Shown here piece after piece: positions 20,242 through 30,280 of a DNA stretch of 32,500 nucleotides. Made by a program: the position numbers and the translations under genes. The DNA comes from Tubiluchus corallicola (Eukaryota; Priapulida; Priapulimorpha; Priapulimorphida; Tubiluchidae): assembly GCA_030141605.1 (NCBI GenBank), contig JAQGDQ010001100.1, positions 22,501-55,000 of the forward strand, read 5' to 3'. Below the pieces are notes generated by a model. That model searched no databases, was not told the DNA's origin, and saw nothing but the letters and a program-made list of their open reading frames with translations. Each line of letters opens with the position of its first letter. The stretch's first letter is position 1.

Positions 20242-20597
20242 TGAAAATAATGGCAAATAAAATCTCAGATGATGTTGACATCAAAAACAAAGAGGACAAA
20301 TACAAGATGGCCGCCACCTTGTGTATGCTGCTGTTTAGACTTTCTTCTTTTAAAATGATTAATCAAATTGATTTGCTGAGTGATCTTACTACAGGCTATC
20401 TGAAAATAGCATTTTGATTATGAAATAATGGCAAATAAAAATTAGATGATAATGATATCAGAAACAAAGAGGTCAAATACAAGATGGCTGTCACCTTGCG
20501 CATACACGCCATTGTTTAAGCTTTCTTCTTCAAAAGTGATTAAGCAAATTGATCGACTTATTAACGTAATTACGTACGCTTTATTAAAACAGCATTC
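20242..20597 (+). repeat. Tandem duplication, unit 178 bp, with YY1-like site
   Basis: Copy 1 (20242-20419) and copy 2 (20420-20597) share TGAAATAATGGCAAATAAAA, ACAAAGAGG-CAAATACAAGATGGC, CACCTTG, CTTTCTTCTT and TGATTAA-CAAATTGAT. Each copy has a CAAGATGGC core; in copy 1 it is a full YY1 consensus (CAAGATGGCCGCCAC, 20303-20317) and in copy 2 it is mutated (20480-20494). An 83-codon open frame covers copy 1 but copy 2 carries stops, so it is not a protein repeat. Confidence 0.8.
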
Positions 20598-20920
20598 AGT
20601 TAAATTTAACAGCAATTATTAGCCAGATTCAAAACATCGACGACTAAAGTTCCCGCTGATTGTAAGGGGCACTCGCTAGACGGATCGATCGCAAAGGACG
20701 ATTGCTTTTATTCAAAATAATAGTGTAATCCAACCTAATAATACCAGGAGTGTTTTTGAGTGCTTGTATCCAATTAACATGCTCAATTACACCGTGTATT
20801 CGTCATCGGTGAATAACATTTATAAAAAAGACTGGTCTGCCTTGCTCTGTAGGCTGTAGTCAGTAAGAATTTTCTAAAGGTTTATTAGCAGTTTACATGC
20901 TTATTAGGTAATTAATTGTT
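20598..20920. other. Non-coding stretch
   Basis: AT-rich DNA with no supportable feature. Confidence 0.4.
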
Positions 20921-21062
20921 TTTATAGTTAAAAAACAACTTTATTAAAAACTTTTACATTAAAAAGTTAAAATCATGACAAACGTTTCGACAGGCTGCTG
21001 CTGTCATCATCAGTGATAAATTTATAAACATACAACCAGTTTATATAGGCAGAGCCCTGTTG
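20921..21062 (-). mobile_element. Penelope-like tail with hammerhead-like core, minus copy
   Basis: Reverse-strand homologue of 18105-18255 and better preserved. On the minus strand: CTGATGA (21013-21007), a perfect 5-bp stem II GACAG/CTGTC with a 7-base loop, GAAA (20988-20985), then CGTTTGTC with an intact GTC cleavage triplet. AACGTT in the stem III segment is self-complementary, as in hammerheads thought to act as dimers. Stem I is weak (ATCA/TGAT with an unpaired A). A GATTTTAACTTTTTAATG tail follows. Confidence 0.6.
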
Positions 21063-21470
21063 CTCAGGCGATCACAGTAATGTTACAAATGAGGTGCAAA
21101 ATCAGCCTGGCTCTAGGTTCTTCAATCGTCAATTGAAGTTCGGTGGAAATTCAGAGCATTATATGGACCACACTTTTCTCTCACTATGAACAATGCCGTT
21201 TTTCAACAAAGTGCAGCCCCTCCTCTCCGCTCATGGTACTGTGAAAGGCTTTCTCAATGCAAGATACCAGACTTGCCATGTGGATATGTCTCTGAGGCTC
21301 TTGATGTCCCTAAAGAAGGTTGTGAAAACAGCAAAGCTACTAGTGCAGTAGTTCTTTTTACATTTTCATCTAATTTGACTAAAAGAATTGCCCAAGATTT
21401 TAGTTCACCTGAACCAATTTTAAAAAATTTTGCTTTGCTTGTTAAAAAATATAAGGAACGCAAAGTGTGT
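21063..21470. other. Unidentified sequence before a mariner-like end
   Basis: A 98-codon plus-strand open frame (21186-21482) fills most of this interval, and its stop codon falls inside the mariner-like terminus that follows. The peptide has no domain I recognise and lacks mariner transposase motifs. It may be internal filler of a non-autonomous element or unrelated host DNA. Confidence 0.3.
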
Positions 21471-21493
21471 AGTGACTTATGAGACACCCTGTA
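21471..21493 (-). mobile_element. Mariner-like terminal inverted repeat, single end
   Basis: AGTGACTTATGAGACACCCTGTA is the inverted form of TACAGGGTGTCTCATAAGTC, closely matching common mariner-type ends and sharing GACACCCTGTA with 3375-3385. I could not find a convincing partner end upstream. The nearest resemblance (TACAGGCTATCTGAAAA, near 20392) lies in an unrelated tandem repeat. Confidence 0.5.
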
Positions 21494-22949
21494 GGCCTAT
21501 GTACACTTAATTTGTATTCTTCTATACTCATATCTTGGTTTGCCGACAACGCGGGGAGACACGGTTCGAATTTGCCAATTGTCCGTATTTACTGATGCTA
21601 AGCTAATGGTAATGTAGAATCAATCGCTTAATTGTCCCAAAGACGTCTAGTACGGCCCTATGCAAAAGTTTATAAGAACTCTCGGCAATTGTCTCAAATA
21701 ACTCCGCATAATTGATTCTTATGTTTTTATACCTAGACATATACACACGTGGTCACACCGATTATGCGGGGCTTTTAACGGACCAGATTTTATCTGATTC
21801 TTCCGATATCTGTAAAAGCGGAGTCCTGACTCTGACCTTGATATCATTATGCTGTAACATAGCAGAATCTTTAATAGGTACTGTACTTGAGGTTAATCTA
21901 TATTTCATGCCGTGTCAATTAATGGCTACCGAGATTGCTTGAGCTTCGCAGGTGAAACGAATAAAGTGCATTGCGTTATCCCAATACTGCAGCCTAGGAT
22001 ATATTATGGGCCTGGAAATTTGTACATGCAAAAGAAAATTGTCGGTGATAAAGTACAGTTCTCGTTTGGCTTGTGATGATTGATAATATCCTGCAAGTAT
22101 TAGGGCATATGTGTTTAGAAATATATCGTTTTCTCTGCCTTTTGCCCAGCGCCTTCTTTACCTTGATGATATGGTTTTAATAGGTGAACATTTCTTTGCA
22201 AGCTTGTGTTTTCAGTTAGTGCAAAATTTTAACTGTTTTCATTCGACCATCGAACTTTAATGTAGCATTATCAAAACGATATTATACAGAATTTATCGCT
22301 AGTTTGCTGTGTTTTTGTTTTTCCTATTTGCTTGCTTCTTTTCGCATGTTACGTATGCTTAATTTATTCCACGAGTTGGCCTTGTTACATAAAGGTACCA
22401 AACGGCAAATATAAAGCTAGTTTGGGTAATCAAAATCAGATCATTTCTTTTCATGTCTTTCTTTCTAATCAATTATTTCTAATTGCTTCGATGTTCACAA
22501 GTTTGCACAACAGGTGTGACTTCGATAATTGCTAAATCATTGGAGATCTTTCTGTTCAGGTGTTTGCCTTATCATTGTTGGGTGCTGGCATTCAAAAACA
22601 GGTGTCCCTGCTCCATACTTCAAGACCACACCGTGATGACCAGACCGCCTTGTCCATAGTTCACGAGAAATAATTATCGAATTCATAGTCGTTTGTTATA
22701 CTGTCGTCCGCCAGAAAACGAAAATCTGACGGAATTCGCCGAATTTGCCCGAGGCGAGTGTTCTCTAGCCCATCATGATAAATCAGTCAGACTGTTTCTT
22801 TAGGCATCTGCTTCGCCTAATTGAATTTGTTCATCATTTCTGAGGCTGTTACTGTAACGAATCAAATTCCGTTTTTCCTTCGAGACGCACATGGGGACAG
22901 TTCCTCTGCATCCGGGCATTTTACACATCTTTGGCTGAAATCTCTTTTT
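21494..22949. other. Non-coding stretch
   Basis: About 1.45 kb with two small open frames (76 codons at 21712, 67 codons at 22332) of no recognisable product. The part from 22560 to 22930 is somewhat less AT-rich, but all frames close quickly. No repeat or transposon end was found. Confidence 0.4.
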
Positions 22950-23095
22950 GTTTTTATAGAGTTGCAGTTTAACTAATTATTAGTTCTGACGCCAATTATT
23001 CTTTTATTATCACTCTGCACTCAGCACTCTCACCGTGGAGAGACTCAGTCTATTTTGTAAATCCACTGCCAATAAATAAAGTTTAAACTAAACTA
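22950..23095 (+). repeat. Possible non-LTR retrotransposon 3' tail
   Basis: ATTTTGTAAATCCACTGCC is followed by overlapping AATAAATAAA and a short AAACTAAACTAAAC run (about 23070-23095). A polyadenylation-like signal followed by a short tandem tail is how many non-LTR retroelements end. No reverse transcriptase is visible upstream, so this would be a heavily 5'-truncated copy. A host 3' UTR end is an alternative. Confidence 0.25.
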
Positions 23096-23631
23096 AACAG
23101 AGCTAATTATATGGGGGGGGGGCTAAATTTTAAGATAGGTTTACCGTTGGCGTGCAAACAGAGTGGTGAAAATTTCTTGTCACGGCCAGTTAGCACCGGA
23201 ACCATTTTGCTTAACAAGACAAGTACCCTGCCTTACTGAGCAATCGACAATATGATGGAGAGATTATGCATTAATTAGTCGTTAACTAAATTTTATTTGT
23301 GCATTGTGTGTAATTTTGTTTCAAGGACGAAATTATTTGTTTTAAAGTTGTAAATGAGAAAACACGTGACGTCCTCTATCTCTGTTCTATTTGTCGTGAA
23401 TGGTTGCTAAAAATGGCGTTTACAAAATTATGCCTGAAATTGTGTCCATATGCAGAAATCGGTCATCTAAGGCCTGGCCGACAGTAGTTAACATCTATTC
23501 ATCTATGGACGTTTTTAATTATCTTTTAAACGTTTTAGTAAAGTACTACTAAAACATAGTGAAATCTAATTTATGATGTGAAAGTAACATACATCACAGG
23601 TGACATGTGAAAGTTTCCCATATCAGTTAAC
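23096..23631. other. Non-coding stretch with poly-G
   Basis: G10 lies at 23113-23122. No supportable gene; the 67-codon minus-strand frame (23571-23774) is unremarkable. Confidence 0.4.
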
Positions 23632-23676
23632 GCCCTGCAGGTCTGACTTGTCCTCGGGCTGAAGCTTCTGCAGGGC
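23632..23676. repeat. Perfect 9-bp inverted repeat, GCCCTGCAG
   Basis: GCCCTGCAG (23632-23640) and CTGCAGGGC (23668-23676) are exact complements around a 27-base spacer. The stem is too short for a miRNA precursor. It could be part of an unrecognised palindromic element. Confidence 0.6.
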
Positions 23677-24896
23677 AGTAGATTATCAGAGTCATACTCG
23701 TGATTGTTGGCAAATATTTTTTTATTTATGAGCGTGCAGTATCGCTGGTGCCTAAAATTGCTTTTTAAAAGCACGCTAAATCACATAATCTAGTTTAGCT
23801 CTCATTTGCAAACCTCGCAGTCTGGCAGCATGGCGCCACTTTACTGTCAGAAATTTGTTCGCTCGCCACCTTAAACAATTATGGTCAGAACGCTGTTAAT
23901 TTCGTGGTGGAAAATTTTACACTTTGCTGTGTTTTATGTGCCTTATTTGACGCGTCGGCGGCGTCGAGTGTTTATAATTATTTAACAGTGTAGCGGGCTG
24001 GGAGTGTCCCCTTGCCTAACACCTGAAAACCGCTCGCACTTTGATCATTTGTCACTAAGCATACATCTGTCTCAATCATATCAATATGCACGTTGTCCCC
24101 TGTTTGCTTTGCTTTCGTGTAGACAGGTTATATTTGTACGTAATGAATAAATAAAACGATTTTTGCTTGCAGAAAAACAGGGGAAAGAGTGACGCCTTGT
24201 ATGGCACCTGCATGTGTTGTGCTTATTGCTATAAAGGAAGTCTACACGATTACATTTAACTGATTGCTCAAAGTACATAATAAACGGGTTTTTATGACCC
24301 ATTTTGCAAGTAAAAAGCGTCATATAATCGGAATTTTATTAAACTAAACCATTCTGTATATCGAATTGCCAGAAGAATAATTTGCTGGCTTTTTACAGAC
24401 TGTTCTTTTGCTGCCGATTTATGCACCAGTGTCGTTTCTTTTACGTCATTTCACTTATTTGTGTATTTAGGTTTGAGGGTGTTTGCAGATATCTTGTGGC
24501 TGTTAAATTATGGTTTAGGATTTTGACAGACAAACAAAGTATATGGTTTAAAGGACTGTTTATGTAATTTTGTTTTGGACTTTTAGTGACTGAACAAAAT
24601 ATAGTTTTGTATTAATGGTGGATGTTATGAGTTATTGGCCAAAAGCCAGCTTTACTGTTGTGAAGCTCACGATTCCACCACTTTGTTTAATTGATTATTA
24701 GTTTATTATAATTGGTCATAATTATTATTAGCATCATTGTACATGCATTTCTAAGACATCAAATTAAAATCTCATACAAAGAACTCACTAAACTTCAGCT
24801 ATAAAACTGGTTTATTTCTTTGTTTACAGTTTAAACTTTCGTCATTGTATAGAACCTTGAACTAATATGCATAACGTTTTCCTTTAGTCATTTTCT
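23677..24896. other. Non-coding stretch
   Basis: Contains a CpG-rich word cluster (GACGCGTCGGCGGCGTCGAG, about 23949-23968) in otherwise AT-rich DNA. Two short open frames (80 codons minus at 24081, 61 codons plus at 24382) have no recognisable product. Confidence 0.4.
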
Positions 24897-25113
24897 GGCT
24901 TCTTTTCACTACCTGTATAGATAGTTTTACCTGGCAGTTGGCTTCAGAGATTCACATAGAACACTGCTGGCTTCTTTTCACTACCTGTATAGATAGTTTT
25001 ACCTGGCAGTTGGCTTCAGAGATTCACATAGAACACTGCTGGCTTCTGCTCACTACCTGTATAGAATGCTTTACCTGGCAGTTGGCTTCAGAGATTTACA
25101 TAGAACACTGGCT
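24897..25113 (+). repeat. 72-bp tandem repeat, three copies
   Basis: Three copies (starting at 24897, 24969 and 25041) of a 72-bp unit run from GGCTTCTTTTCACTACCTG through TTTTACCTGGCAGTTGGC to CACATAGAACACTGCT. Copies 1 and 2 are essentially identical and copy 3 has a few changes, so the expansion is recent. Because 72 is divisible by three, a 72-codon open frame (24938-25156) repeats the peptide LASEIHIEHCWLLFTTCIDS. There is no other sign of coding. Confidence 0.9.
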
Positions 25114-25289
25114 TTATTATTTCTCATTTGTTAAAAATAAAATATATGTGATATAAGCAACTCACCGTGCATTCTACTTTGTTTCTGGTGCAGTTTTATT
25201 CTTCCAAAGAAGCAGTCTTTCAGCAGAAATCTTTAGAATTCTTCATACTTGCCAACCACGTATTGTTTTGTGATCATCTATCCGAGTAC

Positions 25290-25315
25290 TAATCAGACGC
25301 CCCCTGGGGCGATTA
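25290..25315. repeat. GC-rich palindrome
   Basis: CGCCCC (25298-25303) and GGGGCG (25306-25311) pair across CT, extended by flanking TAAT/ATTA with a 4-base bulge on the left. It resembles the palindrome at 278-292 (CCCC, T, GGGG) in form. Confidence 0.5.
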
Positions 25316-25759
25316 CTAACTTGGAAACTGCTACATTTATGTAAATTGAGACCTCAGACCGTCATTATAATAAACGATTGTTATTGCCATCACTTTTGAT
25401 GCACTTAGCGATTCTATTCGAAATAATTTGATTACTTTTTATGGAGAATTTGATATAGACCCTTAAAACCTTGAGAGCGCTGTGGGACCTCATTGATAAC
25501 CTCACGTTGTAATGTTTGACCATTATGTGACATTTTCAACGATCACTTCGGTGTAAATTGTGGCGTCAAACTAATTAAGCCTGTCTTAAGAGAGATGCGT
25601 ATTTTAGAAAATGGCAAATTTACTAGCAAAGAACACCTGTGGTTGAGCTCCCACGAGGGTGATTCTTACAGGCGTAAATCATGGACAGAACTGGGCATGG
25701 TGACATTTACTAAGAACCATTTATTTAGCATGGAAAATACAATCTACCTGTGAAAGTAT
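25316..25759. other. Non-coding stretch
   Basis: No open frame, repeat or motif cluster that I can support. Confidence 0.4.
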
Positions 25760-26112
25760 TTAAAGCAAAACCGGACCCTATCTTAAACTCTTGGTCAAAA
25801 CAATCTACTCTTTAAAAGATTGAAAGGAAACAGAATTATTACCACACAAACACAATTTCACGTTCGCGTCACTAGTTCTTCACTGTTACATGCATTTCGC
25901 CATTCGCTAATTGGATGGGCACTAGCGCCTGCATTTCGGAAACAGGTGCTGTACCTCTTATTTCAGATGTGTTAGTTTGTTACGAACTGCACACGTTCGA
26001 CAGCTCATGCGTGAGCACAGCGGTAAATTTAAAACTTGCCTAGTTTTGGTACAAAACACTGAATATCTTACAGTAGCACTGTACTTCAATTTTTGTTTTC
26101 GTAAACACGCGC
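25760..26112 (-). mobile_element. TTAA MITE, family A copy 3, truncated
   Basis: Starts TTAAAGCAAAACCGGACCC, the right terminus of family A in reverse orientation. It matches copies 4 and 5 through GTGCTGTACCTCT, GACAGCTCATGCGTGAGCAC and TTTCGTAAACACG, then similarity stops near 26112. The element's left third, including the other TTAA end, is missing. Reverse orientation relative to copies 1, 2 and 6. Confidence 0.8.
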
Positions 26113-26574
26113 TGTTTAATGCTGTTTAATCATTACAGCATTGTCTTGTTACATTAATATAATAATAATAGTTACATAATTCATCTACAGGCCCCCATGA
26201 ACTAATTATACCTTATACTATGTAAGGGGCGTGTGTGAATTGCAACTTGGTCCTACACTCACCTCACATAAGCTACACACACCTCACATATTACCATTTG
26301 CTCATTGGTAATATTACTTTTATAATTGTGTTTTAGTTTTATGCATGAAATAAAATAACATAGGTCATAGTTTCACTTTATTCACATCGCACGGATTTTA
26401 AAGAGAATTCAATAAGCTGTACTTTTTCGTTTTGGCATTACATAGAACATACCAAAGCAATTCTGTTGCTTCTTGTTCATGCATGTAATAAACTCTCTGA
26501 CCCTTAGTGATTGTTTTTAATCTGTTAAGCACTCTTAATATGACATGCAGAGGTGCAGGGATTTTCCGTAATAG
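26113..26574. other. Non-coding stretch
   Basis: Contains the duplicated word CACCTCACATA (near 26271 and 26281) and an ATTACCA/TGGTAAT dyad just after it. The minus-strand 65-codon frame at 26398-26595 has no recognised domain. Confidence 0.4.
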
Positions 26575-26600
26575 CGCTTCCGGCCTGACTTCCATTTTGA
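26575..26600. promoter_or_regulatory. ETS-like and YY1-like motif pair
   Basis: CGCTTCCGGCC (ETS core, reverse) is followed by CTTCCATTTTG (YY1-like, reverse) within 26 bases. Such pairs are common in TATA-less promoters. No exon is identifiable on either strand, so this is motif-level evidence only. Confidence 0.2.
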
Positions 26601-27144
26601 AAAGCGGTTTTTATAGGCCAATGCCAACAGCTTCTAAAACGCCTATAATAGTAGCCTAGAAAAGCATTGTCATGGCAACCAGGGTCACTTTAGAATTTAT
26701 GAAAATTAATCCAGGTTTCGTGACGGTTTTACGACTATTGAAATGGGCGACGCTGGATGCCCCACCGGTGAGGAAACCCATAAATTCCCCTGGAAAGTGT
26801 GGTTTAATTTTCATAAAATACGTCCATTGTTTCGTTTTTGAATTTTACATTGTTCTCACGCATTCTTTTGCGCCGTCTCGCTGATGACAAAAGTGTAGGC
26901 GGCATGAGACCTGCTTTATTGAGTTGGTTGTTAGGGAAGACGATCAGAAAAAAAAGAGTTGAGGAGCCCCATGCTAAGTACCACATCTGTTGCTGCTGCT
27001 GCTGCCAGTTTTCAAAATGAACTCAATGGACGCCCCAAGTTGCAATTTTGGAAATCCTATCTCTTGTTTTCCTTTTAGTCATGCGCGTTCTTCGTAAAAT
27101 GGAAGTAAACTAAGATGTTATTTTGTATGACAGCAAGGTGCCTC
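26601..27144. other. Non-coding stretch
   Basis: Overlapping open frames of 60-70 codons on both strands (26672-27020) have no recognisable product. An acceptor-like pyrimidine tract ending TTTTAG near 27079 precedes a frame that closes within ten codons. Confidence 0.4.
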
Positions 27145-27208
27145 AGTGTGTCTCTGTGTGTGTGTGTGTGTGTGTGCGTGCGTGTGCGTGCGTGCGTGCG
27201 TGTGTGCG
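27145..27208. repeat. (GT)n microsatellite with GTGC units
   Basis: GT tract with a 3' part of GTGC/GTGCGT units. Same architecture as 29719-29783. Confidence 0.9.
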
Positions 27209-27478
27209 TTTTCAGTTCTACAAGTCATAAGTAAATTCCACGGCAGTTTATTAAACGACAGTGATGTGTGCAGATTAAAGTTTTTTGGGGGAGAGGAGAT
27301 TATTTTTAATCTCGCAATACCTGTCTACGGCATGGTTGTTAGGTTAACTCTTTACTCCGTCTAGCCTGAGTTGAGTGACGTGGTTGCATGCTATGTAGAG
27401 GAATTTCGCTTGCATTTGTCACCATTGGACCATTTTTGAAAGAACAATGATTTTTTTAAATTTTACATTATAGTTATA

Positions 27479-28033
27479 TTAAAGGAAAACTGGACGATTG
27501 TTTAGACTCAATCTCATTTTAATTTACTGTCTAAAATATACATTTTCTTGCCTATAAAAGTTAGCAATTGTTTCTAATATATGAATAATTAGCTTATAAA
27601 GTTAATTAACCAACGGCAACTGAACACAGCTATCGCTTACGTCAGAGACTAGCCAACGTTTGTGCAATGGTAGGTATCTTCCCTTGCGCGTCAAGCATGT
27701 TTGAGTAACTGTTACTGCTTAAACGCGTGATGTCACGAAAATGGGCTTTGCGTCATATGACTTCAGAAACTAACACTGCAGTTCATGATCATAGTTATCA
27801 CAGTATCGCCTTCTATTTGTCGGACATGTGATACGCGCATGTGACAAAAAGGCGCCGCTGCTAATCTTAGTAGATTCGCTGAGCCGCGCGTATAACAAAA
27901 TTCAAGTATCCGAGGTAATTATTGTTTAATCTAAGCTTTGATTTAAAAAAGCTATTGGAGTTTTCAATATTTTAGAGCATTCTTTATTCTGAACTAATGT
28001 TTACACTAATGTTTTCATCCAGTTTTCCTTTAA
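27479..28033. mobile_element. TTAA MITE, family B-like copy 3
   Basis: The terminal inverted repeats TTAAAGGAAAACTGGA (27479-27494) and TCCAGTTTTCCTTTAA are perfect over 16 bases, with TTAA at both borders. The interior (555 bp total) contains several TGACGT/CGTCA-type words but only loose similarity to 644-1654, so it may be a separate family sharing the termini. No coding capacity. The perfect ends suggest the youngest of the TTAA elements here. Confidence 0.85.
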
Positions 28034-28519
28034 AAGACCAGGTTATCTTATCATGAGGGAGTGAGCAAGTAAGTAAATACATGGGAAGTTATGAAGATGC
28101 TTTCATATTCATTGAAACAATTTTTTGTTTTAGCGGTTTGATCAGTGGAACAGCCTCTCTGTACAAATTTTTTATCTCGGTGAGTTAAAAGAATTATTGA
28201 GATAATTGTTACGCCATTATTTAGACTAGACAACACATTGTTCTTGCATTGTGAGATTGCATGATGCATGGTAATTTTGAGCACACCGTGAACCAGTCAT
28301 GACCATTCTTTCCCTTTAATTACGACTAATTAATGAATAAATGCTGACCAATGTTTCCGGGCAAACCCCTATCATTGGTCTGAGAAGATGTGGATTGGTC
28401 GCAATGGGAGGGGGCTGCCCGGTTGGGATAAGCATAATTTGTGTTACTTTTATGTATTCATTAGGTAAACCTGTACTTTCTCTTCCGTAGCGTCTATTAC
28501 ATTACACAGTCTTTTCACC
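28034..28519. other. Non-coding stretch
   Basis: A single TTTCCCTTTAA word near 28310-28320 resembles a TTAA-MITE right end, but no matching left end is present. A 77-codon minus-strand frame (28051-28284) has no recognised product. Confidence 0.4.
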
Positions 28520-29002
28520 TTAAAGCAAAACCGAAGCCAATGTTAAACTGTAGGTCAAAACACTAGACGGGCACTAGCGCCTGTATTTCGGAAACGCATT
28601 ACACAAAAACAGGTGTTGTACCTCTCAGTTCAGACGTGTTAGTTTGTGATGAACTACGCACGTTCGACAGCTCATGCGTTAGCACAGCGGTAAATTTGAA
28701 TATTTATCTTAAAACTTGCCTAGTTTTAATACAACACACTGAATATAGTATTATAGTAGCACAGTACTTCAATTTTCGCTTTCACAAACACGTGCAAAAC
28801 GCTCGTGGAAGGTTTTTGTTGTTGAAAATTATGTTAGTTTGTGATGTCATCAATAGTTGGGCTCGCCCGCCGTTAACTAAGTTTTTAATCTATTATTTAA
28901 TTATCAGAAACGCTTTTGCAGTATTAATTGTGCTAAAATGTATACTTTTTATCGGACTTGAAAATGAGGTAGTATATGAAAAATCATCCTGTCTTGCTTT
29001 AA
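28520..29002 (-). mobile_element. TTAA MITE, family A copy 4, both ends intact
   Basis: Starts TTAAAGCAAAACCG and ends CCTGTCTTGCTTTAA, giving TTAA at both borders and short inverted termini (AGCAAAACCG against AGCAAGACAGG). At 483 bp it is slightly shorter than copies 2 and 5, with an internal deletion near the right terminus. The 145-codon frame at 28636-29073 spans most of it but reads out of the element and is broken in other copies. Confidence 0.85.
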
Positions 29003-29562
29003 ATGTCTTCCAACTACATTTTTGGGCGTCCTCGCCTGTTTGTTGCATCGCACTTTTGAAATATACGCATTGAACTACCCACCCCTTTCAGTAATGGACT
29101 CGTCTAAGTACAGGCATTTAGGGAGGAAATGTATTACATGCGTGTACATCATAACATTTCCTTTCAAATCCATGTTGCACTGCAATTATCTGCCGTACCT
29201 GTAAATATCTTACCTGTATACCTGTTTGGTAAATTCTCAGTCGGATGGGCTGGCCTAATTACGTTAATTAGCGGAGGCTGACGAGATGGGGTTATTATCG
29301 TGGTGTGAGATCACGAGTTGTGGACTCATTAAAGCTTTTCTGAACGTCACATTGCTACTTCTTTCCCACGATTTGATGAGGTGTGCGTTAAATACCACTA
29401 CACATCATTAAGTTGATCACTCTGTGAAGAGTTTAACCCTTTCCGTGAAAAACGGGTGATGTTATATGATGCAAACGTGTCCGTTTCTTTGTGATGCGGC
29501 TTTCGTTTCGGTTGCTGCTTTGGTACGAATTTGTGGTAAGCTTCAACGGGTAAAAAGACAAG
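29003..29562. other. Non-coding stretch
   Basis: Short open frames only (60 codons plus at 29022, 65 codons minus at 29398), with no recognised domains or repeats. Confidence 0.4.
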
Positions 29563-29724
29563 TTTAAAGTATGTCTCCTTAAAAACTTCCCCCACAAAGT
29601 TATTACTTTGCTTTATGGTTGCCCGCTAGAAAGACTTATGTAATTAGAAAAGAAAATTCTTGGTAATTTTTAAAATGTTCCCGTCATCCGGTAAAATGTT
29701 ACTGACTCGCCATCCCAGTGTGTG
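29563..29724 (+). mobile_element. Family C MITE copy 3, cut off by a microsatellite
   Basis: Matches 13414-13917 from its near-terminal AAAGTATGTCTCC through ACTTATGTAATTAGAAAAGAAAATTCT (a 27-base match) to CATCCCAGTG. It then runs directly into the GT array at 29719. The remaining two thirds of the element are absent downstream. Confidence 0.7.
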
Positions 29725-29740
29725 TGCTTGTGTGTGTGTG

Positions 29741-29772
<32 letters not shown>

Positions 29773-29783
29773 TGCGCACGTGT
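29719..29783. repeat. (GT)n with (GTGC)n microsatellite
   Basis: About 14 GT units, followed by GTGC units and ending GCGCACGTG. It starts exactly where family C has CAGTGTGCACC, so a short GTGTGC seed in the transposon probably expanded. Confidence 0.9.
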
Positions 29784-29923
29784 ATATAAGATTTCATTCG
29801 CACTTATTACATATAATAACAGTGCAATTCATCAATATTTGTTAGTAACAAGTTACCAGAATATTTATATTATTAGTTAGTTATAACTTAATACATAATT
29901 TGGCGAATTTCTTCATACGAGAA

Positions 29924-30023
29924 GTGTGAGGATTCATTGCATGGAAATGTGTTGTTCTTTTTCCTGTGTGAGGATTCATTGCATGGAAATGTGTTGTTCT
30001 TTCTCCTGTGTGAGGATTCATTG
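29924..30023 (+). repeat. 42-bp tandem repeat, 2.4 copies
   Basis: Copies begin at 29924, 29966 and 30008 with GTGTGAGGATTCATTG. The unit contains CATGGAAATGTGTTGTTC, and the first two copies differ by one base. The period is divisible by three and the array is open in one frame until a TGA in the partial third copy, but there is no start codon or splice context. Confidence 0.9.
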
Positions 30024-30280
30024 TGAGTCAGAGGATGCTATGGTGAGGCGTCAGTGGCAGTGAAACCAGTGAAAGTAAATACTTGTTTCCTAGCTATTTC
30101 CTTTATGACGTCACAAATTGTTTCATGACATATCAGCTGTTGTGTTGTCAATTCCAGGCATTTTTCAATACACAGTAGCAGCCGTTTGCAGTGCGTTAGT
30201 ATAACGATGCAGGGCCCAAATAAATGACACCTCTATGTGTTATAATGGATACCAGGAAAGATTGGTACATTTCAATTGAA

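Noticed and set aside
20392-20408. Left partner for the mariner-like end at 21493
   Set aside because: About 13 of 18 matches, but it lies inside the 178-bp tandem repeat and diverges from copy 2 there; likely chance.
23632-23676. miRNA precursor hairpin
   Set aside because: Only nine paired bases and a 27-base loop; too short for Drosha/Dicer processing.
28310-28320. TTTCCCTTTAA as another TTAA-MITE end
   Set aside because: No matching opposite end within 2 kb that is not already assigned to another element.
28636-29073. 145-codon frame
   Set aside because: Lies mostly in a family A MITE, exits the element boundary, and is broken in the other five copies.
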